A stretch of 64,000 nt of DNA from Puccinellia tenuiflora (taxonomy: Eukaryota > Streptophyta > Magnoliopsida > Poales > Poaceae): assembly GCA_012064385.1 (NCBI GenBank), contig QRDG01000408.1, forward strand, positions 1 to 64,000, read 5' to 3'. The notes under the pieces are model-generated. The model did no database searches. It saw only the letters and a list, made by a program, of their open reading frames with translations, and was not told the DNA's origin. Shown here piece after piece: positions 42,930-54,984 of the stretch (position 1 is the first letter of the stretch; each line of letters starts with the position of its first letter). The translations under genes were made by a program, and so were the position numbers.

Positions 42930-45900
42930 ACGGTTTGAAATATCATTTTACGAGTAAGTTAATATTCACGTTTTGCACAACTTTCATGTTGTAATTTTTT
43001 CATTTCGATGGTCATGTCTGTTCAGATTTTAAAAGGCGAACAGAAAAAGTCTATGAACGGAAACTATTTTTGAACGATTTTAAAAGGCGAACAGAAAAAG
43101 TCTATGAAAGGAAATTATTTTTGAAGATTTTCAAACAAGTGAACAAAATAGGTATTTGAACGGAAATTATTTTTGGACGATTTAAAAAGGCGAACAGAAA
43201 AAAGTCTGTGTACGGAAATTATTTTTGAACAATTTTCAAAAAAGTAAACAAAAATAGGTATTTGAACGGAAATTATTTTCGAACGATTTTAAAAAGCGAC
43301 CAGAAAAAAGTGTATGAACAGAATTTTGTTTGAATGATTTTCAAAAAATTGAACAAAAAAAGTATTTGAACAGAAATTGTGTTTGAACGATTTTAAAAGA
43401 TGGACAGAAAAAAATGCATGAATAGAAATTATTTTTGAACGATTTTCAAAAAGAGAACAAAAAAAGGTATTTGAACGGAAATTGTTTTTGAACGATTTTA
43501 AAAGGCGAACAAAAAAAGTATATGAACGGAAAATATTTTTGAACGATTCTCTAAAAAGTGAGCAAAATGGGTATTTGAACGAATTTTTTTTTGAACGATT
43601 TTAAAAGGCGAACAGAAAAAATGTATGAACATAAATTATTTTTGAACGATTTTTAAAAAGAGAACAAAAATAATTATTTTGAACGGAAATTGTTTTTGAA
43701 CGATTTTAATACATGAACAATTTTCAAAAATATGAGTATTTTTTAAATTTGAACAAATTCAAAAAATGAAAATTCATAATAAAAGAAATAATATCTAATA
43801 ACAAAACTAAAAGAGAAGAAAGAAAAAAGAAACAACCAAGAAATAAAACTGAAAAAAAGAAACAGGAAAAAACGAAAAAGAAAGAAAGAAAAAAGAAACA
43901 ACAAAAAAGAAAAGAAAATAGAAACAATAAATAACGAAAAAGAAGAAAAAAAAACAGCAATAGAAACGAAAAAGAATAAAACGGCGAGAGGCTTCAGTTC
44001 TCGCGGGGACAAATGGGCCAGGCCCATACGGAAACAACAATAGAAACGAAAAAAGAAAAAAAAAACCAGCGAGAGGCTTCAGCTCTCGCGGGGATAATTG
44101 GCCAGGCCCATACGCGCGTGGGGGGTGTGACGACTTCTTAATGTCGACCTGGTCGACAAATAGGAAACGCCTCCGGCGGTGCCGGATCCTATATATCGCT
44201 CATTAGCGATGGATCCGGACGCGTCGCCTGAAGCGCCCACGCTAATGGGCCGGCCCATTTTCTTCTTCTTTTTTCTTTTCTCTTTATGTTTTCTTTTTCT
44301 GGTTTTTTTTTCTAGTTTTGTTTTTCTTTTTCTTTCCTTTTTTCGTTTCTTTTCTGTTTTCCGTTTTTTCTTTTCTCTTTTAATTTTATTTTTCTTTTCA
44401 TTCTTTTATGTTTGGTTTCCTTTTTCTATTTTCATTTTTCTTTTTCTTTCCACTTTTCCGTTTCTTTTCTGTTTCTGTTTTTGTTTTGGTAGTTCTTTTT
44501 TCTTTTTGTTTTTTTTATTTTCATTTTTCGTTATTTTATTTTTTATTTTCAATATTTTCTTTACTCATTTTTTTCACATTTTTTTATTTTGAAAAATGTT
44601 TCAAAAAATGTTCAAATTTAAAATCGAAAATAGTTTCCATTCTTCCAAATTTTTCTGTTCACTTTTAAAATCGTTCAAAAATAGTTTCCGTTCACCGACA
44701 TTTTCTGTTCACTTCAAAAATCGTTCGAAAATAGTTTTCGTTCACCGACATTTTTCTGTTCACTTTTAAAATTGTTCAAAAATAGTTTTTGTTCATCGAC
44801 ATTTTCAGTTCACTTTTCAAATCGTTCCAAAATAGTTTCTGTTCAACGACATTTTCTGTTCACTTTTAAAATCGTTCCAAAATAGTTTCTATTCACCGGC
44901 ATTTTATGTTCAAATTTTGAAAGTTATTTAGCGCTGAAAAATGTTCAAAACTAATATTTTTTTCGAAAATAGGTTATGGACTGACATTTTTTGTTCACTT
45001 TAAAAATCGTTCGAAAATAGTTTTTGGGCGGGTGGGCCGACCCAACGGTCCTTTTTTCTGTTTCGGTTCGTTTTCTTTTTGATTTTCTGTTTTCTTTTTA
45101 TATTCCTCTTTACATTTATTTTTCTGTTTTCATTTTCGTTTCTTTTTATTTTTATTTTTAAAAGATTTTCATTTTCTTTTTCATTTTCGTTTCTTTTATG
45201 TTTTCGTTTTCTGTTTTCATTTACTTTTTTATTTTCATTTTGATCTTTTAATTTTTATTCCTATTTATTTATTTTCTCGTTTTTCACTTTTTATTTTATG
45301 TTTTTGTTTTCATTTTATTTTCTTTTTTCTTTTTTGTTTTTTTCACCCCCATTTTCTGTTTTCAAAATTCATGCAAAAAAAGTTTTCGATCACCCACATT
45401 TTCTGTTCACTGTTAAAATCGCTTAAAAATAATTTTTGGTCCACCGCTTTTTCTGTTCACATTTTAAATTTTTCAAAAATGTTTTCGTTCACACCCCATT
45501 TCTTTTCATGTTTTAAAATTGTTCAAAAATAGTTTCCGTTTTACTAGCCTTTTCTATTTAATTTTTAAAATCGTTCCAAAATAATTTTTGATCAAAGTAA
45601 TTTTGTTCACTTTTAAAATCGTTCAAAATAATTTTTGTTTACTTTTTAAAATCGTTCAAAATAATTTTTGTTCGCTTTTAAAATCGTTCAAAAATAGTTT
45701 CCGTTCCACCGCGTTTTCTGTTCACTTTTTAAATCGGTCAAAAATAATTTCTGTTCACCCCATTTATGTTTATTTTTTAAAATCATTCAAAAATAGTTTA
45801 CGTTTTACTAGCCTTTTCTGTTCAATTTTAAAATCGTTCCAAAATAATTTTCATATAAAATAATTTTTGTTCACTTTAAAATTGTTTCAAATAAATTTCG

Positions 45901-46260
45901 TGCACTTTTAAAATCGTTCAAAATAACTTTCGTTCATAAACATTTTTTCTGTTCACTTTTTGAATCGGTTCAAAAATTATTTTTGTTCACCGACCTCTTT
46001 CTGTTAACATTTTATAATCGTTCAAAAATAACTTTCATTCATAGACATTTTTTGTTTACTTTTGAAATCTGTTCAAAAATAATTTTTGTTCACCGACTTA
46101 TTTCTGTTCACTTTTTAAAATCGTTTAGAAATAATTTTCGTTTCACTTTTAAAATCGTTCAAAAATAACTTTATTTCATAATTCTCATAATTATTCTTGT
46201 TCACCGACCTTTTTCAGTGCATTTTTTAAAATTTGTAAAAAAAAATTTTACTTTCGGGAG
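42930..46260. repeat. 3.3-kb imperfect palindrome built of short repeats
   Basis: The left arm (about 42980-43760) repeats GAACGGAAATTATTTTTGAA, CGATTTTAAAAGGCGAACAG about every 60 bp. The right arm (about 44590-46200) repeats the reverse complement (CTGTTCACTTTTAAAATCGT, TCAAAAATAGTTTCCGTTCA). Inside these lie an A-rich purine tract (43760-44080) and its T-rich counterpart (44260-44590). Innermost are AAATGGGCCAGGCCCAT and ATGGGCCGGCCCATTTT. All layers are in mirrored order around a centre near 44175. The right arm is about twice as long as the left. No genes: frames are Phe/Ser/Leu runs. A fold-back element or long-TIR Mutator-like element is possible; no target duplication was identified. 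Confidence 0.8.
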
Positions 46261-48542
46261 AATTATTTTCATAATTTTTATCTACCGTGTATTAAACTGA
46301 ACGTACCTAAAATGTACCGGCGCTGCTCAAGCTAGCTAGCTAGGTTTCGAGTGATCGTGGGAGCTAGCGAGCTAGCTAGTTCAACATATCCTGATCGATC
46401 ATGTAGCTCAATGTATCCTGATCGATTCGCATGCATGCGTCCAGCATAGGTACGAAATAGTGGAACCTACCGTGTGAAGGCCGGCCCATTAAAAAATTTA
46501 GTAGGCGACGCGGGCAGGAGCCGTCGCTGTAAAGCGATGCATAGGAGCTCCCGCCGGCAGCGGTGGTGGAAGTGGGCGACTATTGGCTTGTTGCATGGGT
46601 CTTGGGCTTGTGGGTGGACAAATGGGCCAGTACTTGGGTTGGGAATATTTCTGTCCCGGCACCTTTCTGTATTGGTTATCTCTTTCCATTGCAGACTCTC
46701 AAAAAAAAATCTCTTTCCATTGCACTAAAACAAATCACTTGCCATCCCTTAAAAAATAATATCTTTCCATTTTTTAATTCGCGTCATCAATCTCTAAGTC
46801 CGTCATCAATCTCTAAGTCGATTAAAATTTTTGTTACATCTTAGTGATTTTGAAAACTTCTAGTGATAATCGAACTTCCTTTTTGTGAAGAAAAATCAAA
46901 CTGCCATGTATAAAAATAAAATCAAACTGTTTTCGCGAAAACCGGCTCTACATACATAAAACTTTCATACGACTAAGGAGTAATAAATATTTTTTCTCTT
47001 CCTCGGTTCCATTTCTACTTGATTTTTGTGTAGACATAGTTTCTCACATGTTCTACCATTAAAAAAATTCGGCGATTTGCTCAAGGAACACAACTAAATA
47101 TTTTTTTATGTGTTTTCTAATTTTCTCTTGTCTATGTATCCGTCTTCACTCGAGTCTTGACCTACTTGGCATTCCTAGAAGTACACATTTAAAGCTAATT
47201 ATCAAAATTTCTTATTTCCATTTACCAGTGTGTGACATCCACAAGAAGATACGATTGTATTTAGACAAACCAGTTTTAAAATTGTGTCGACGCATTCCTT
47301 ATTAAGCCATTGTTTGCAAACTATTTACAACTCCACCACTCCCTTTGTCCAGTAATAATCGACGCCATGGTATCCTCGTCGTGTTCCCCAATTGGACATT
47401 GCCCTCCCCAAGCATGTGAGCAATGGTGCCACCACCAACTCCTACCCTCCTTCGACGTCGAGAGACAAAAAGGAGTTAAGAGAGTATAGTGAAACATGTC
47501 GGTACAATAGGAGCGAAACACAAACTAGGGACCACAGGATAAAAATATAGTAACATTCATTTTCTTTACAATGAAATTATACGAGTCCATCATCACATGT
47601 TTGACGCCGATACTCCGCTGCGCCACGCAGCCGAGACTCATTGTCGATGATGCGGTAGACGCAACACCGCTCCACCTCTAAACCCCTCCAACTAGCACAT
47701 GCTCCAAAACGAAGCCCTCAGGAGGGAGAACGTCACCGTAGTGTTGTCATCATCCGATCCGGAAATCCAGATCTAGGGTTTTTCCCCCGGAGTTGCTCGA
47801 GCCTTCAACAAGGAGACAAGAACTTCAACGACGATGCCTTCAACAAGGTAACGGCGCCATGAGGCGCCGCCATCGTCTGTCGTGACCGAAGTCGGAGCAC
47901 GATTTTCACCGGGTGTCGAATCCCCACTGGCTAGACACCGCAAGTCAGAGCAAAGAGCTCCGGTTGTAGCGTGCCAAACCAGGCGCAAGATCCCGCGATC
48001 CGCTGCACCCGTTTTCGCCGCCCGAAGTCGCCTCCTGACCATCAGCTCCGGTGGAGAGATGCCGCTGCCCCGGCGTCCTTAGGCTAGCTGCAGGCAGCCA
48101 CACGCCTAGGCGCATCGCGTGGCCGCTGGAGCTGCGTAGCCGGACCAGCCCAAAGAACTAGAACGGATCGCCACAGCGTTGACGCCACAAAAACGCCGGG
48201 TCGCCGCTATCCCGCCGCCTCACATTTCTGGATCGGAGTGGGCGCTGCCGCTCCGCTCAGATCGGCGCTGAGGAGATTCCCGCCGCCGCCACGCCTCCTT
48301 GTTGGCAATGAAAATCTTTTGTAGTACCATCCAAGAAGGTAGAGTTGAGACGAAATTTGACTATGCAAAGTCCTATAAACCATCTAGCGTTGTGGTAAGT
48401 CTCTGCAGTTACAAGGTGAGGTAGGAAGACAAAATATTCGACCGAACATCACCTGGTTGAATTCTTGATGTTAATGCAATCATCACACCTCCCGACGCCG
48501 ATGGAGTCACTATTGCTAACGACTACCTATGAACATTTTCTT
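46261..48542. other. intergenic DNA; probable LINE-like remnant at 47340-48320 (-)
   Basis: 46300-46450 is rich in CTAGCTAGC words. 46480-46700 holds a short GC-rich stretch with no domain. On the - strand, 48320-47340 reads as a GC-rich leader (GATGGCGGCGCC, TTGAAGGCATCGTCGTTGAA) passing into an AT-rich trailer. This resembles grass LINE-like deletion derivatives, but no tail or target duplication could be fixed. No host gene is supported. Confidence 0.35.
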
Positions 48543-48550
48543 GATGTAGC

Positions 48551-49140
48551 TAGGGATGTAAACGGATCGGATCGGATCGGATTTTGTCTTTACCATATCC
48601 TATACCATATTTTTTCATCGGATTCGGAACGGAGCGGATAATGACCGGTTACGAATTCGGAGGCGGATATTAATATCACGGATTCGGGGGCGGAAACAGT
48701 GCGGATTCGGGGAGGAAAATAATTAATCGGATATATACGCGTATAATTATATCGGCGAATCATACAACCAAAAATAATAGTTCAGTATGCTAATAGCCTA
48801 AGCAAGTTGTACTCCATAGTCGTAACAATCACTATGTAAGTATGTTTTTACTTAACGGACGAACTTTACAACTTACTAACTACTAATTATGTTCTACGAG
48901 GTTGGACGTTTCGGTGTAAAATCGGATTATTCGGATTAAAATCATCGGATAATCCTATTTAATTTTCGGATAATCCATATTCGGAGCTGTTTTTCATATC
49001 ATATCCTATACCGTATCCGGTGTCAATTTCGAAATCGGATATCCTTATCCGTCGAATTTCTTCAAACCGGATATGGAATCCTCAAAACGGTTTCGAAATA
49101 GGATTCGGTGCGGAAATTATCCTATCCGTTTACATCCCTA
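48551..49140. mobile_element. hAT-type MITE, 590 bp, perfect 8-bp TSD
   Basis: Ends TAGGGATGTAAACGGAT and ATCCGTTTACATCCCTA are inverted. They are flanked by the exact 8-bp duplication GATGTAGC (48543-48550 and 49141-49148), diagnostic of hAT elements. The interior is AT-rich with many ATCGGAT / ATCCGAT words repeated in both orientations. There is no transposase. Confidence 0.92.
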
Positions 49141-49148
49141 GATGTAGC

Positions 49149-49652
49149 CCTACCTAAAAAGGTATGACGACTACCTATGGACTATGGTACGTCTCTGCAA
49201 TTGCACCTTGAGTAAAATTCAATGGAGTCACTATTGCTAACGGTGGACTTATAGAGTAACAAAAGTATATATAAGCCATTAAAGGGGATTTGGGGGTCCT
49301 TTCCGCCTCCGGCCCTGACTCGCACACAATTCCGAAATAAAGGGGGCCAGCCAGCCAGCCGTGTAGCATCATGTACGTAGTAGTTTTCTCGGTCTAGGGT
49401 TGTTGCCTGCCAAGAGACGCCGCCGTGTGAGCTATGATGTCAGACGAGCCACCGCCGCCAACGCCGACGGAAAGAGCGTGCCAGAGTGCTTTTTTGCGCG
49501 ATCTGCTTGTAAGCAAATTAACACGACATCCACATCGGATCCTCTATATGTTTTTTGCGTAGTTATAATATAATTATTAACACGAAAGACAACTGATTCT
49601 GAAACAGTATGAGTTCGAGATTCCATCTTCTTGTCCACCATGGAAGCTCGTC
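49149..49652. other. upstream region of the DUF6598-type gene
   Basis: No gene is supported. A GC-rich patch (49400-49500) is followed by AT-rich sequence with ATAATATAATTATTAA at about 49565. This could serve as a core promoter for the gene starting at 49653. Confidence 0.35.
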
Positions 49653-50761
49653 TTGCTGCGGCTGATGATTCGCTCCATCCTTTCACCGCGGCGGCCGCCA
49701 GCTGCTACTACTGCCAGGTTCACTGCTCCGCCAGTGCTGGGCCTGATCGACCTCGTCCGTTCCTCCTCAGAGGCACCACCATCTCCCTCGGTGCCTCGGC
49801 TCCTGCTGTCTCCGTCAGTTGGCCACCGCCGCCGCTGCCATGAGGACGACGACAATGCACGGCGGTGTTCCGCGCTTAAACACGGCGTGGTCCTCGTGGA
49901 AATATTTGCCGTGTATGTTGACTTCCCTTTCCGTGGCACCATTCATCTCAGCGATGGGCGTCGTTCCCACAGTCTCTACAGTCGTCCGAATTTTAATCCA
50001 GACGCAGATTTCTATTCACGGAGAAAAGAGTGGCTAACAAGATGTCCGGATTATGACTCGTCTGATTTCAAGGTATATATATATGCTTGTTCTTGCTTAA
50101 CACACGTACGCTAGCTAGCTAGATTGTGATATAATCCATATGTGGCGCTCACTCTCACATACTTGAATTCATGCAGTATAAACTTGTGCTCACTGGACCA
50201 GATCATGGTATATCAGCATTCGACGGCTTCCTCATCGGAGTCGAGATCCCCGGGGTCGACGGAATTTATGAAATAGAGACGGAAGAATTGGGCGATTCTA
50301 GCACCCTCGATGAGATCAGCATCATGACCGTCAGAACATGCATGGGCTCTTTAAACTTTGCCTGTGCGTTGGTAAGTAACGCCTTGAACGCCACCGCGGA
50401 GTTCATGGTGCGCCTGCCCTCGAGAGAGGCCAGCTGCAGGGTGCATGGTCATATCATGGCCTACATCGGCACATTTGAGATCGGAAGCACGCTATTCAGC
50501 AAAGACGCCAACGATGCAGCCTTCATTAGCCCACCTGTTGATCCTGGTGTTGAATTTCGCCTTCCGTTGGATCGAACTTGCTTCCCCGTGACAATTGGAT
50601 CGTCTCTGCGCCTAGAAGGGGAGCTGGTGTTCAGTGGGTCAGATAAGGTGTCCGTCAATCATTCTATCCCAGCCGAAAGTTGGGATTTCCAGAGTGATTG
50701 GGTCCGGAACAACTATTGCCATACTGCTGTGTGCGTGTGGTTTCGTTATGTATGGATATGA
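49653..50761 (+). CDS. DUF6598-type grass protein, two exons, about 334 aa
   Basis: Exon 1 is 49653-50072, ending TTCAAG before GTATAT. Exon 2 is 50177-50761, after CATGCAG, with stop TGA 50759-50761; phase 0 on both sides. After a variable Pro/Ser-rich N-terminus the protein reads VVLVEIFAVYVDFPFRGTI, then YKLVLTGPDHGISAFDGFLI, VEIPGVDGIYEIETEE, LNATAEFMVRLPSREASC and RLPLDRTCFPVTIGSSLRLE. This beta-rich pattern fits the grass-specific DUF6598 family, whose function is unknown. An alternative ATG at 49638 lies in another frame (MEARLAAADDSLHPFTAAAA), which also looks family-like. An N-terminal frameshift or a different start is therefore possible. It stands alone between a hAT MITE and gene fragments. 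Confidence 0.65.
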
Positions 50762-51233
50762 AGAAATCAACTATAGCCACAATGTTGTACGCTTACATTT
50801 TCGTTACGTATGATGAGCTCTTTTACGGTGCTTGGAGAACTACCACGGGTAGTTTCGGGTAGCTCCCATCCTAAATAATTTCAAGCGTTTGATTTCAATA
50901 CCCCCCCCCCCCCCCCCCCCAAATTATTCCAGCCGTCCAATCATTCAATCATTAAGCGAAAATTAAGTATAATCAGTCGAGGGTACGATGGTCATTTGTC
51001 CATGAAAAGGTTTCACAGTCTGCTCTCCCTCGACCCGCTCAATGCTGCGCCGTCACCAGACCACAGGAGATCGGGCCGCTCCTCTCCTCCCCCTCTGACC
51101 ACCGCATCCTCTCCTCGCAGCTACAGCTCCGAGAGGCCGTCGCGGCAGCCGCCGAGCCTGCAGTCTACGCTGTGTCCACTGGGCCACCCGGGCACGCTCA
51201 TCTCGCTGTGCCGTCGAGCCTGCAGTCCACACT
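50762..51233. other. spacer with C18 run, no gene seen
   Basis: 3' flank of the DUF6598-type gene, then a homopolymer of about 18-20 C near 50901. Then comes GC-rich sequence that leads into the LOB-domain-like fragment. No independent gene is supported. Confidence 0.4.
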
Positions 51234-51320
51234 GTGCCGGTCGAGGCGAACGCGTGGTTGAGGGACCCCATCTACAGCTCTATCACGTCGCTGCAGCGGC
51301 AGGTGGATGTGTCACCTTGT
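51234..51320 (+). pseudogene. short LOB-domain (LBD) gene fragment
   Basis: In one frame 51234-51320 reads VPVEANAWLRDPIYSSITSL then QRQVDV. This matches the end of the LOB domain of plant LBD transcription factors, where an E-A-x-x-x-x-x-D-P-V-Y-G block is followed by a leucine-zipper-like L-Q-x-Q. The Cys block that should precede it is not seen in frame, and the frame decays downstream. It is therefore a fragment, perhaps captured by a transposon. The match is short and made by eye. Confidence 0.4.
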
Positions 51321-52221
51321 TGCTTGTTAATTTGTTATCCATGGTTAGCATTCCTTGAAACCTAGAAGAAATTGTTGAAACATTGGCTTTCTTTCCACTC
51401 CAGTACATTTTCAATTTTCTGTTTATAACTCAGCTATTGTTGTGCTCAATACTTGTTAGTTTTGTGACATAAGTACTTTTGTTATGCATAATTGCTTCCA
51501 AATTTGGCTTCTGTTCTCAGAGTTCAGTACCATTGTACCAAGCAGGCTAATGAGTAAAAACAGAGTATTACTAACTTTGATTCTATAAATAATGGTGCTT
51601 TGGAAAATATAAGAATCCTCACTATATGACCCATCTGAGCTGACAGATATGCTAACAAACGAAGCTGAAAACCGTGTATGCTACATGTTCAAGGACGGCC
51701 GTCGGCATCCAACTTAAGCGTGGCGTGTGGCTTCGGTGCGACGGAGGCGTCCACCTCTGGCGTTCCGTCTGTCATCGCCTCCATCGACGTTCCGTCTGGC
51801 GCCGTCAATAGATGCTCGTGCGGGGTGGAGGCGGTTGGCGGACCGAGTGGTGGCACGCGTGCAGGCTGGCGGGGCGGAGTATTAACCCCAGATCTGTAGA
51901 TATGCAAAATGTAGCAGAGCTGAGGCAATGCCTACACCACACCAGGCTGATCTAGGCAGGAAGTATGGTGGTTCACAGATGTAAACTTGTTCTTCCCATG
52001 TTCATACGTAAAGCCTATATGTAAGAGCAGGCATATGCAACCTGCGTTATTATTTAGTGAACTGTGTGTATGTAATAACTGAACACAAAGACTGGTTGCT
52101 TAAGGAAAAAAACAATAGCTTCATCTCAAGTTCAGTAGCATAAAAAAGAAACAATGGCTTGAACCAGAAACTAGAGGAGCTCGACTCAGAAGCACCTGAA
52201 ACTTTTCTCAAGACAAATGAT
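51321..52221. other. AT-rich spacer with a GC-rich island, no gene seen
   Basis: 51360-51680 and 51900-52220 are AT-rich without signals. 51690-51890 is a GC-rich island whose frames show no known motif. Confidence 0.4.
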
Positions 52222-52222
52222 G

Positions 52223-52774
52223 CTATGAACCAGAGACCTTTCCGGCAGCAGTACATAGCAGATCTATAGGCTTCCCGATAGCTCTGTTTTCTTGTAAGCA
52301 TTTAGGCCAGGAAGGAGTGAAAAATATCTCAGGGCGCTCTTTTGAATCACCTGATCCTTTATTACTATATCTGCCTTTCCAAATATTCCATGAGATACAT
52401 GCACACATTATAAGATGGAAGAATTCATATGTGCCGCAATACTGAGAGGAGTTCTGCTGCACACACTTAGTTAAACCCTTAACACTATGCTGAAGAATGC
52501 CGCAAGAGCCAACTGTTTTACAACATATATCATGACACACATTTGCAAACTTGAGCGTGCAAAGAATTAGATCATGCACCACAGAATTTTTCTTCTTGCC
52601 ACAAAATTCAGTGGAAGCTTGCCTTCTCAGTGTCAGTTTACATGCAAGAAAATTTAATACTTTCAGCCGCTGGTTCAACAGTGCTCTAAACTGCTCCTGA
52701 GAAACAAAAGATTTAGCACAGTTAGCTACCCCTTCGGAGTAGTGACTGGAATCGTTTGACCTTTGCATATTCAC
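52223..52774 (-). CDS. uncharacterised 183-codon ORF, doubtful
   Basis: An uninterrupted frame rich in Cys (for example VCHDICCKTVGSCGILQ). It overlaps the FAR1-like fragment in another frame at its 5' end. I recognise no domain. It may be a chance frame or the decayed continuation of the FAR1-like fragment. Confidence 0.2.
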   Translation of the reverse strand: MNMQRSNDSSHYSEGVANCAKSFVSQEQFRALLNQRLKVLNFLACKLTLRRQASTEFCGKKKNSVVHDLILCTLKFANVCHDICCKTVGSCGILQHSVKGLTKCVQQNSSQYCGTYEFFHLIMCACISWNIWKGRYSNKGSGDSKERPEIFFTPSWPKCLQENRAIGKPIDLLCTAAGKVSGS

Positions 52775-52871
52775 TATAAAACTCGAATCCTTTCTCCTCG
52801 CTTATGAAGGTCTTGCTAACCACGCGGCAGTACTCTTCACGCTCCTCCATGCCAGCGCCTTCACCATCCAT
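52722..52871 (-). pseudogene. FAR1-related (FRS) N-terminal fragment, 49 codons
   Basis: From ATG at 52871 the frame reads MDGEGAGMEEREEYCRVVS and KTFISEEKGFEFYSEYAKVK before a stop at 52722-52724. The F-x-S-E-E-x-G-F-E-F-Y-x-x-Y-A pattern opens the FAR1 DNA-binding domain of plant FHY3/FAR1 transcription factors, which derive from Mutator transposases. The zinc-chelating Cys and His residues that should follow are absent. It is a truncated gene or a captured exon. Confidence 0.55.
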
Positions 52872-53577
52872 GGCTGAAAACTGTCATCATAAGAGTAAGA
52901 TTCATGTTAATAGTTAAGTAAATCATTTCTTAAGACAAACACAACTCTATGTGCAAGATGGAATGACAGGTGCTTTCATATCTGTTTTTGTCATGTTGTC
53001 ACAAAAAGTTAAGGAGGCTATTTTGCTTATAGAATGACAGGTGCTTTCAATTTTGGGTACCACAAAAGGCTACTTCTTGGCGTCTTTTACACTACCTTTA
53101 CCAATTTGGGGTACCACAAAAGGCACAAAAGACACAAGTACTGCAACTTGTTGCTACTCCAAGTAAAATTAACTCCAAGGCAAATACTCCTACTCATAAA
53201 TTCAGTGGAGTAGGAACGAGCAGTAGCAAGCAACAGACCAAACTGTAGACCTTACACTACCGTACTCCAGTTTACTGCTACTCTTACTCTAGAAACAAAG
53301 TGAGACAAGATCAAGGAAGCTGCACTAAGCCGATGGATTACAAGCGTGCATCTGTCAAAGCAAGTGTATTAATTTTATTCAATTAAACTTCAGTTTGCTA
53401 GCTTAATTCCAGTTACTCCACTATGATTCATATTGATTCATGAAGCTGATTCAGTATTCAACAGTGGCCATGCAAAAAAAAAGACTATGATATAATTGTC
53501 CAAACATTTTGCATAGGTTAAATTGCCCGAACTTCAGCACTTCACTTTGTTGCATGACTTGAAGGTCAATAGACTTG
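52872..53577. other. AT-rich spacer with small direct duplications
   Basis: GAATGACAGGTGCTTTCA occurs at about 52961 and 53033, and GGTACCACAAAAGGC at about 53056 and 53110. No coding region is supported. Confidence 0.4.
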
Positions 53578-53721
53578 TCACCAATCCTCAGTCATCGCCA
53601 TAGATATATCATCACACCCATCGCCATATGGATCATAACTCCCTTTGTTTCCATAGGTATCGTCATTAGTATCATGATCATTCTCACGACTAGCACTTCC
53701 TCTAATATTGCTTCCCATTAC
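53578..53721 (-). CDS. possible terminal exon of an unidentified gene
   Basis: After the acceptor TTTTATTAG (ending 53722) a 48-codon frame reads VMGSNIRGSASRENDHDTND and then an Asp/Gly-rich stretch to TGA at 53578-53580. The composition is gene-like and the acceptor is good, but no family is recognised. It could belong with the FAR1-like fragment as captured host sequence. Confidence 0.25.
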   Translation of the reverse strand, partial: VMGSNIRGSASRENDHDTNDDTYGNKGSYDPYGDGCDDISMAMTEDW

Positions 53722-54984
53722 CTAATAAAAGATAAGACTAGTTGTAAGAGAACTGAAAAAATAATGAAAAGTAGTTGAAATTTAATTGAGCTACAGAGAG
53801 CAAACTTAAATTGTTCTAGAATCATCTACACAGGGACAAATAAAGCTAGTCATGCTTAGTACTCCCTAATAGCCAAAGGCATCATGGACAAAAAAATATT
53901 TTTTCTTCAGTGAACTGTGAATTACAAGTTACAAAGCTAATGATTTAGAAACAACCTAATTGCACATATCAGAAATGTACATATCAGAAATGTACATTCT
54001 CATAGTTGACCAGATTAAAAGGATCAGCCCGATGGGAGGTCACGGGAGGTGATGGAGCTCACCAGGAGAAGCTTTGGGCAGGTGGCCGGCGGCAGCATGA
54101 CGGAGTTGTAGCCGCCAACAGGAGGTCATAGACATCGCCGGCAGCGGCACCACTGGGAGGTGGTCCAGGAGGTCGCTAGTAGCAACTCCCCATGAACGCC
54201 GGCAGCAGCAACTCGCGAGGGCAACCGCCTGCTCGTCCATGTTGCCTTCCCACCGCCATGCCTGCAACGCGGCGAGCACCTCCAGCCCGCAGCCCTGCCT
54301 ACAACGCGGCGAGAACCTCCAGCCCGCCATCATGCCTACAACGCGGCTGGAAGCATAGGAGGGCCACGGCCCGGAGGAGCGCGTCGGCTAGAGGGGTTGG
54401 AGACGAGCGAGGAGGCGAGCACAGAGGGCGGCTGTGGTGTCGGGTCGAGGCAGAGGCGCTTGCCGGCGGAGGCAGGTGCGCACGGAGCTCTTGCTGGCCG
54501 CGAAAATGGCGGCTGGGTGCGGACTCGAGGCTGCGACAAGCTCGTAGCCGAGCGTGGCGGCGACCGGCGCAGATAGAGGAGGGGCCGGACGGAGGGAGGA
54601 GGGCGCGAGGGAGCTCGGGCGCGGGGTCGTCGGCCGGCGGAGATGGTGCGCGTCGGAGCCGACCACACGCGGGTCGCGCAGGAGCGCAGTGGCGACGTTT
54701 GCGGAAGAGATCGGCCGGAGGAGGAAAAGTGGATCGAGACGCGCGCGTCCACGCCCCTGGCGGCGCTGAGCGGGGAAGAGGGAGCTGGGATGTGGGGAGG
54801 CAGAGGATGGGGGCTGTGTGGTGTGTGTCTGCGTGTGGTGTGTGTAGTGGGGAAACTAGGGTTTTGGCAAGGGACGGGCCAAATGGGGTCATCGGGGTAG
54901 CTGGGCCGTGGCTGGCCTGGTTGTCCTCGCACATAACCTTTTTCTTTTGTTTTATTAATTTTCAGAAACAATTACACACAAAAT
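53722..54984. other. spacer and GC-rich island (54030-54900), no supported gene
   Basis: The GC-rich island has long open frames on both strands made of Pro/Arg/Ala/Ser. It also contains a short tandem duplication (CTACAACGCGGCGAGAACCT-type words at about 54262, 54297 and 54333). The + strand end (GGGGAAACTAGGGTTTTGGC) resembles a plant gene leader read in reverse. No domain is seen. Confidence 0.4.

Noticed and set aside
43724..44668. Phe/Leu/Ser-rich ORFs resembling membrane proteins
   Set aside because: They arise from T-rich and A-rich tracts of the palindrome, not from hydrophobic protein design.
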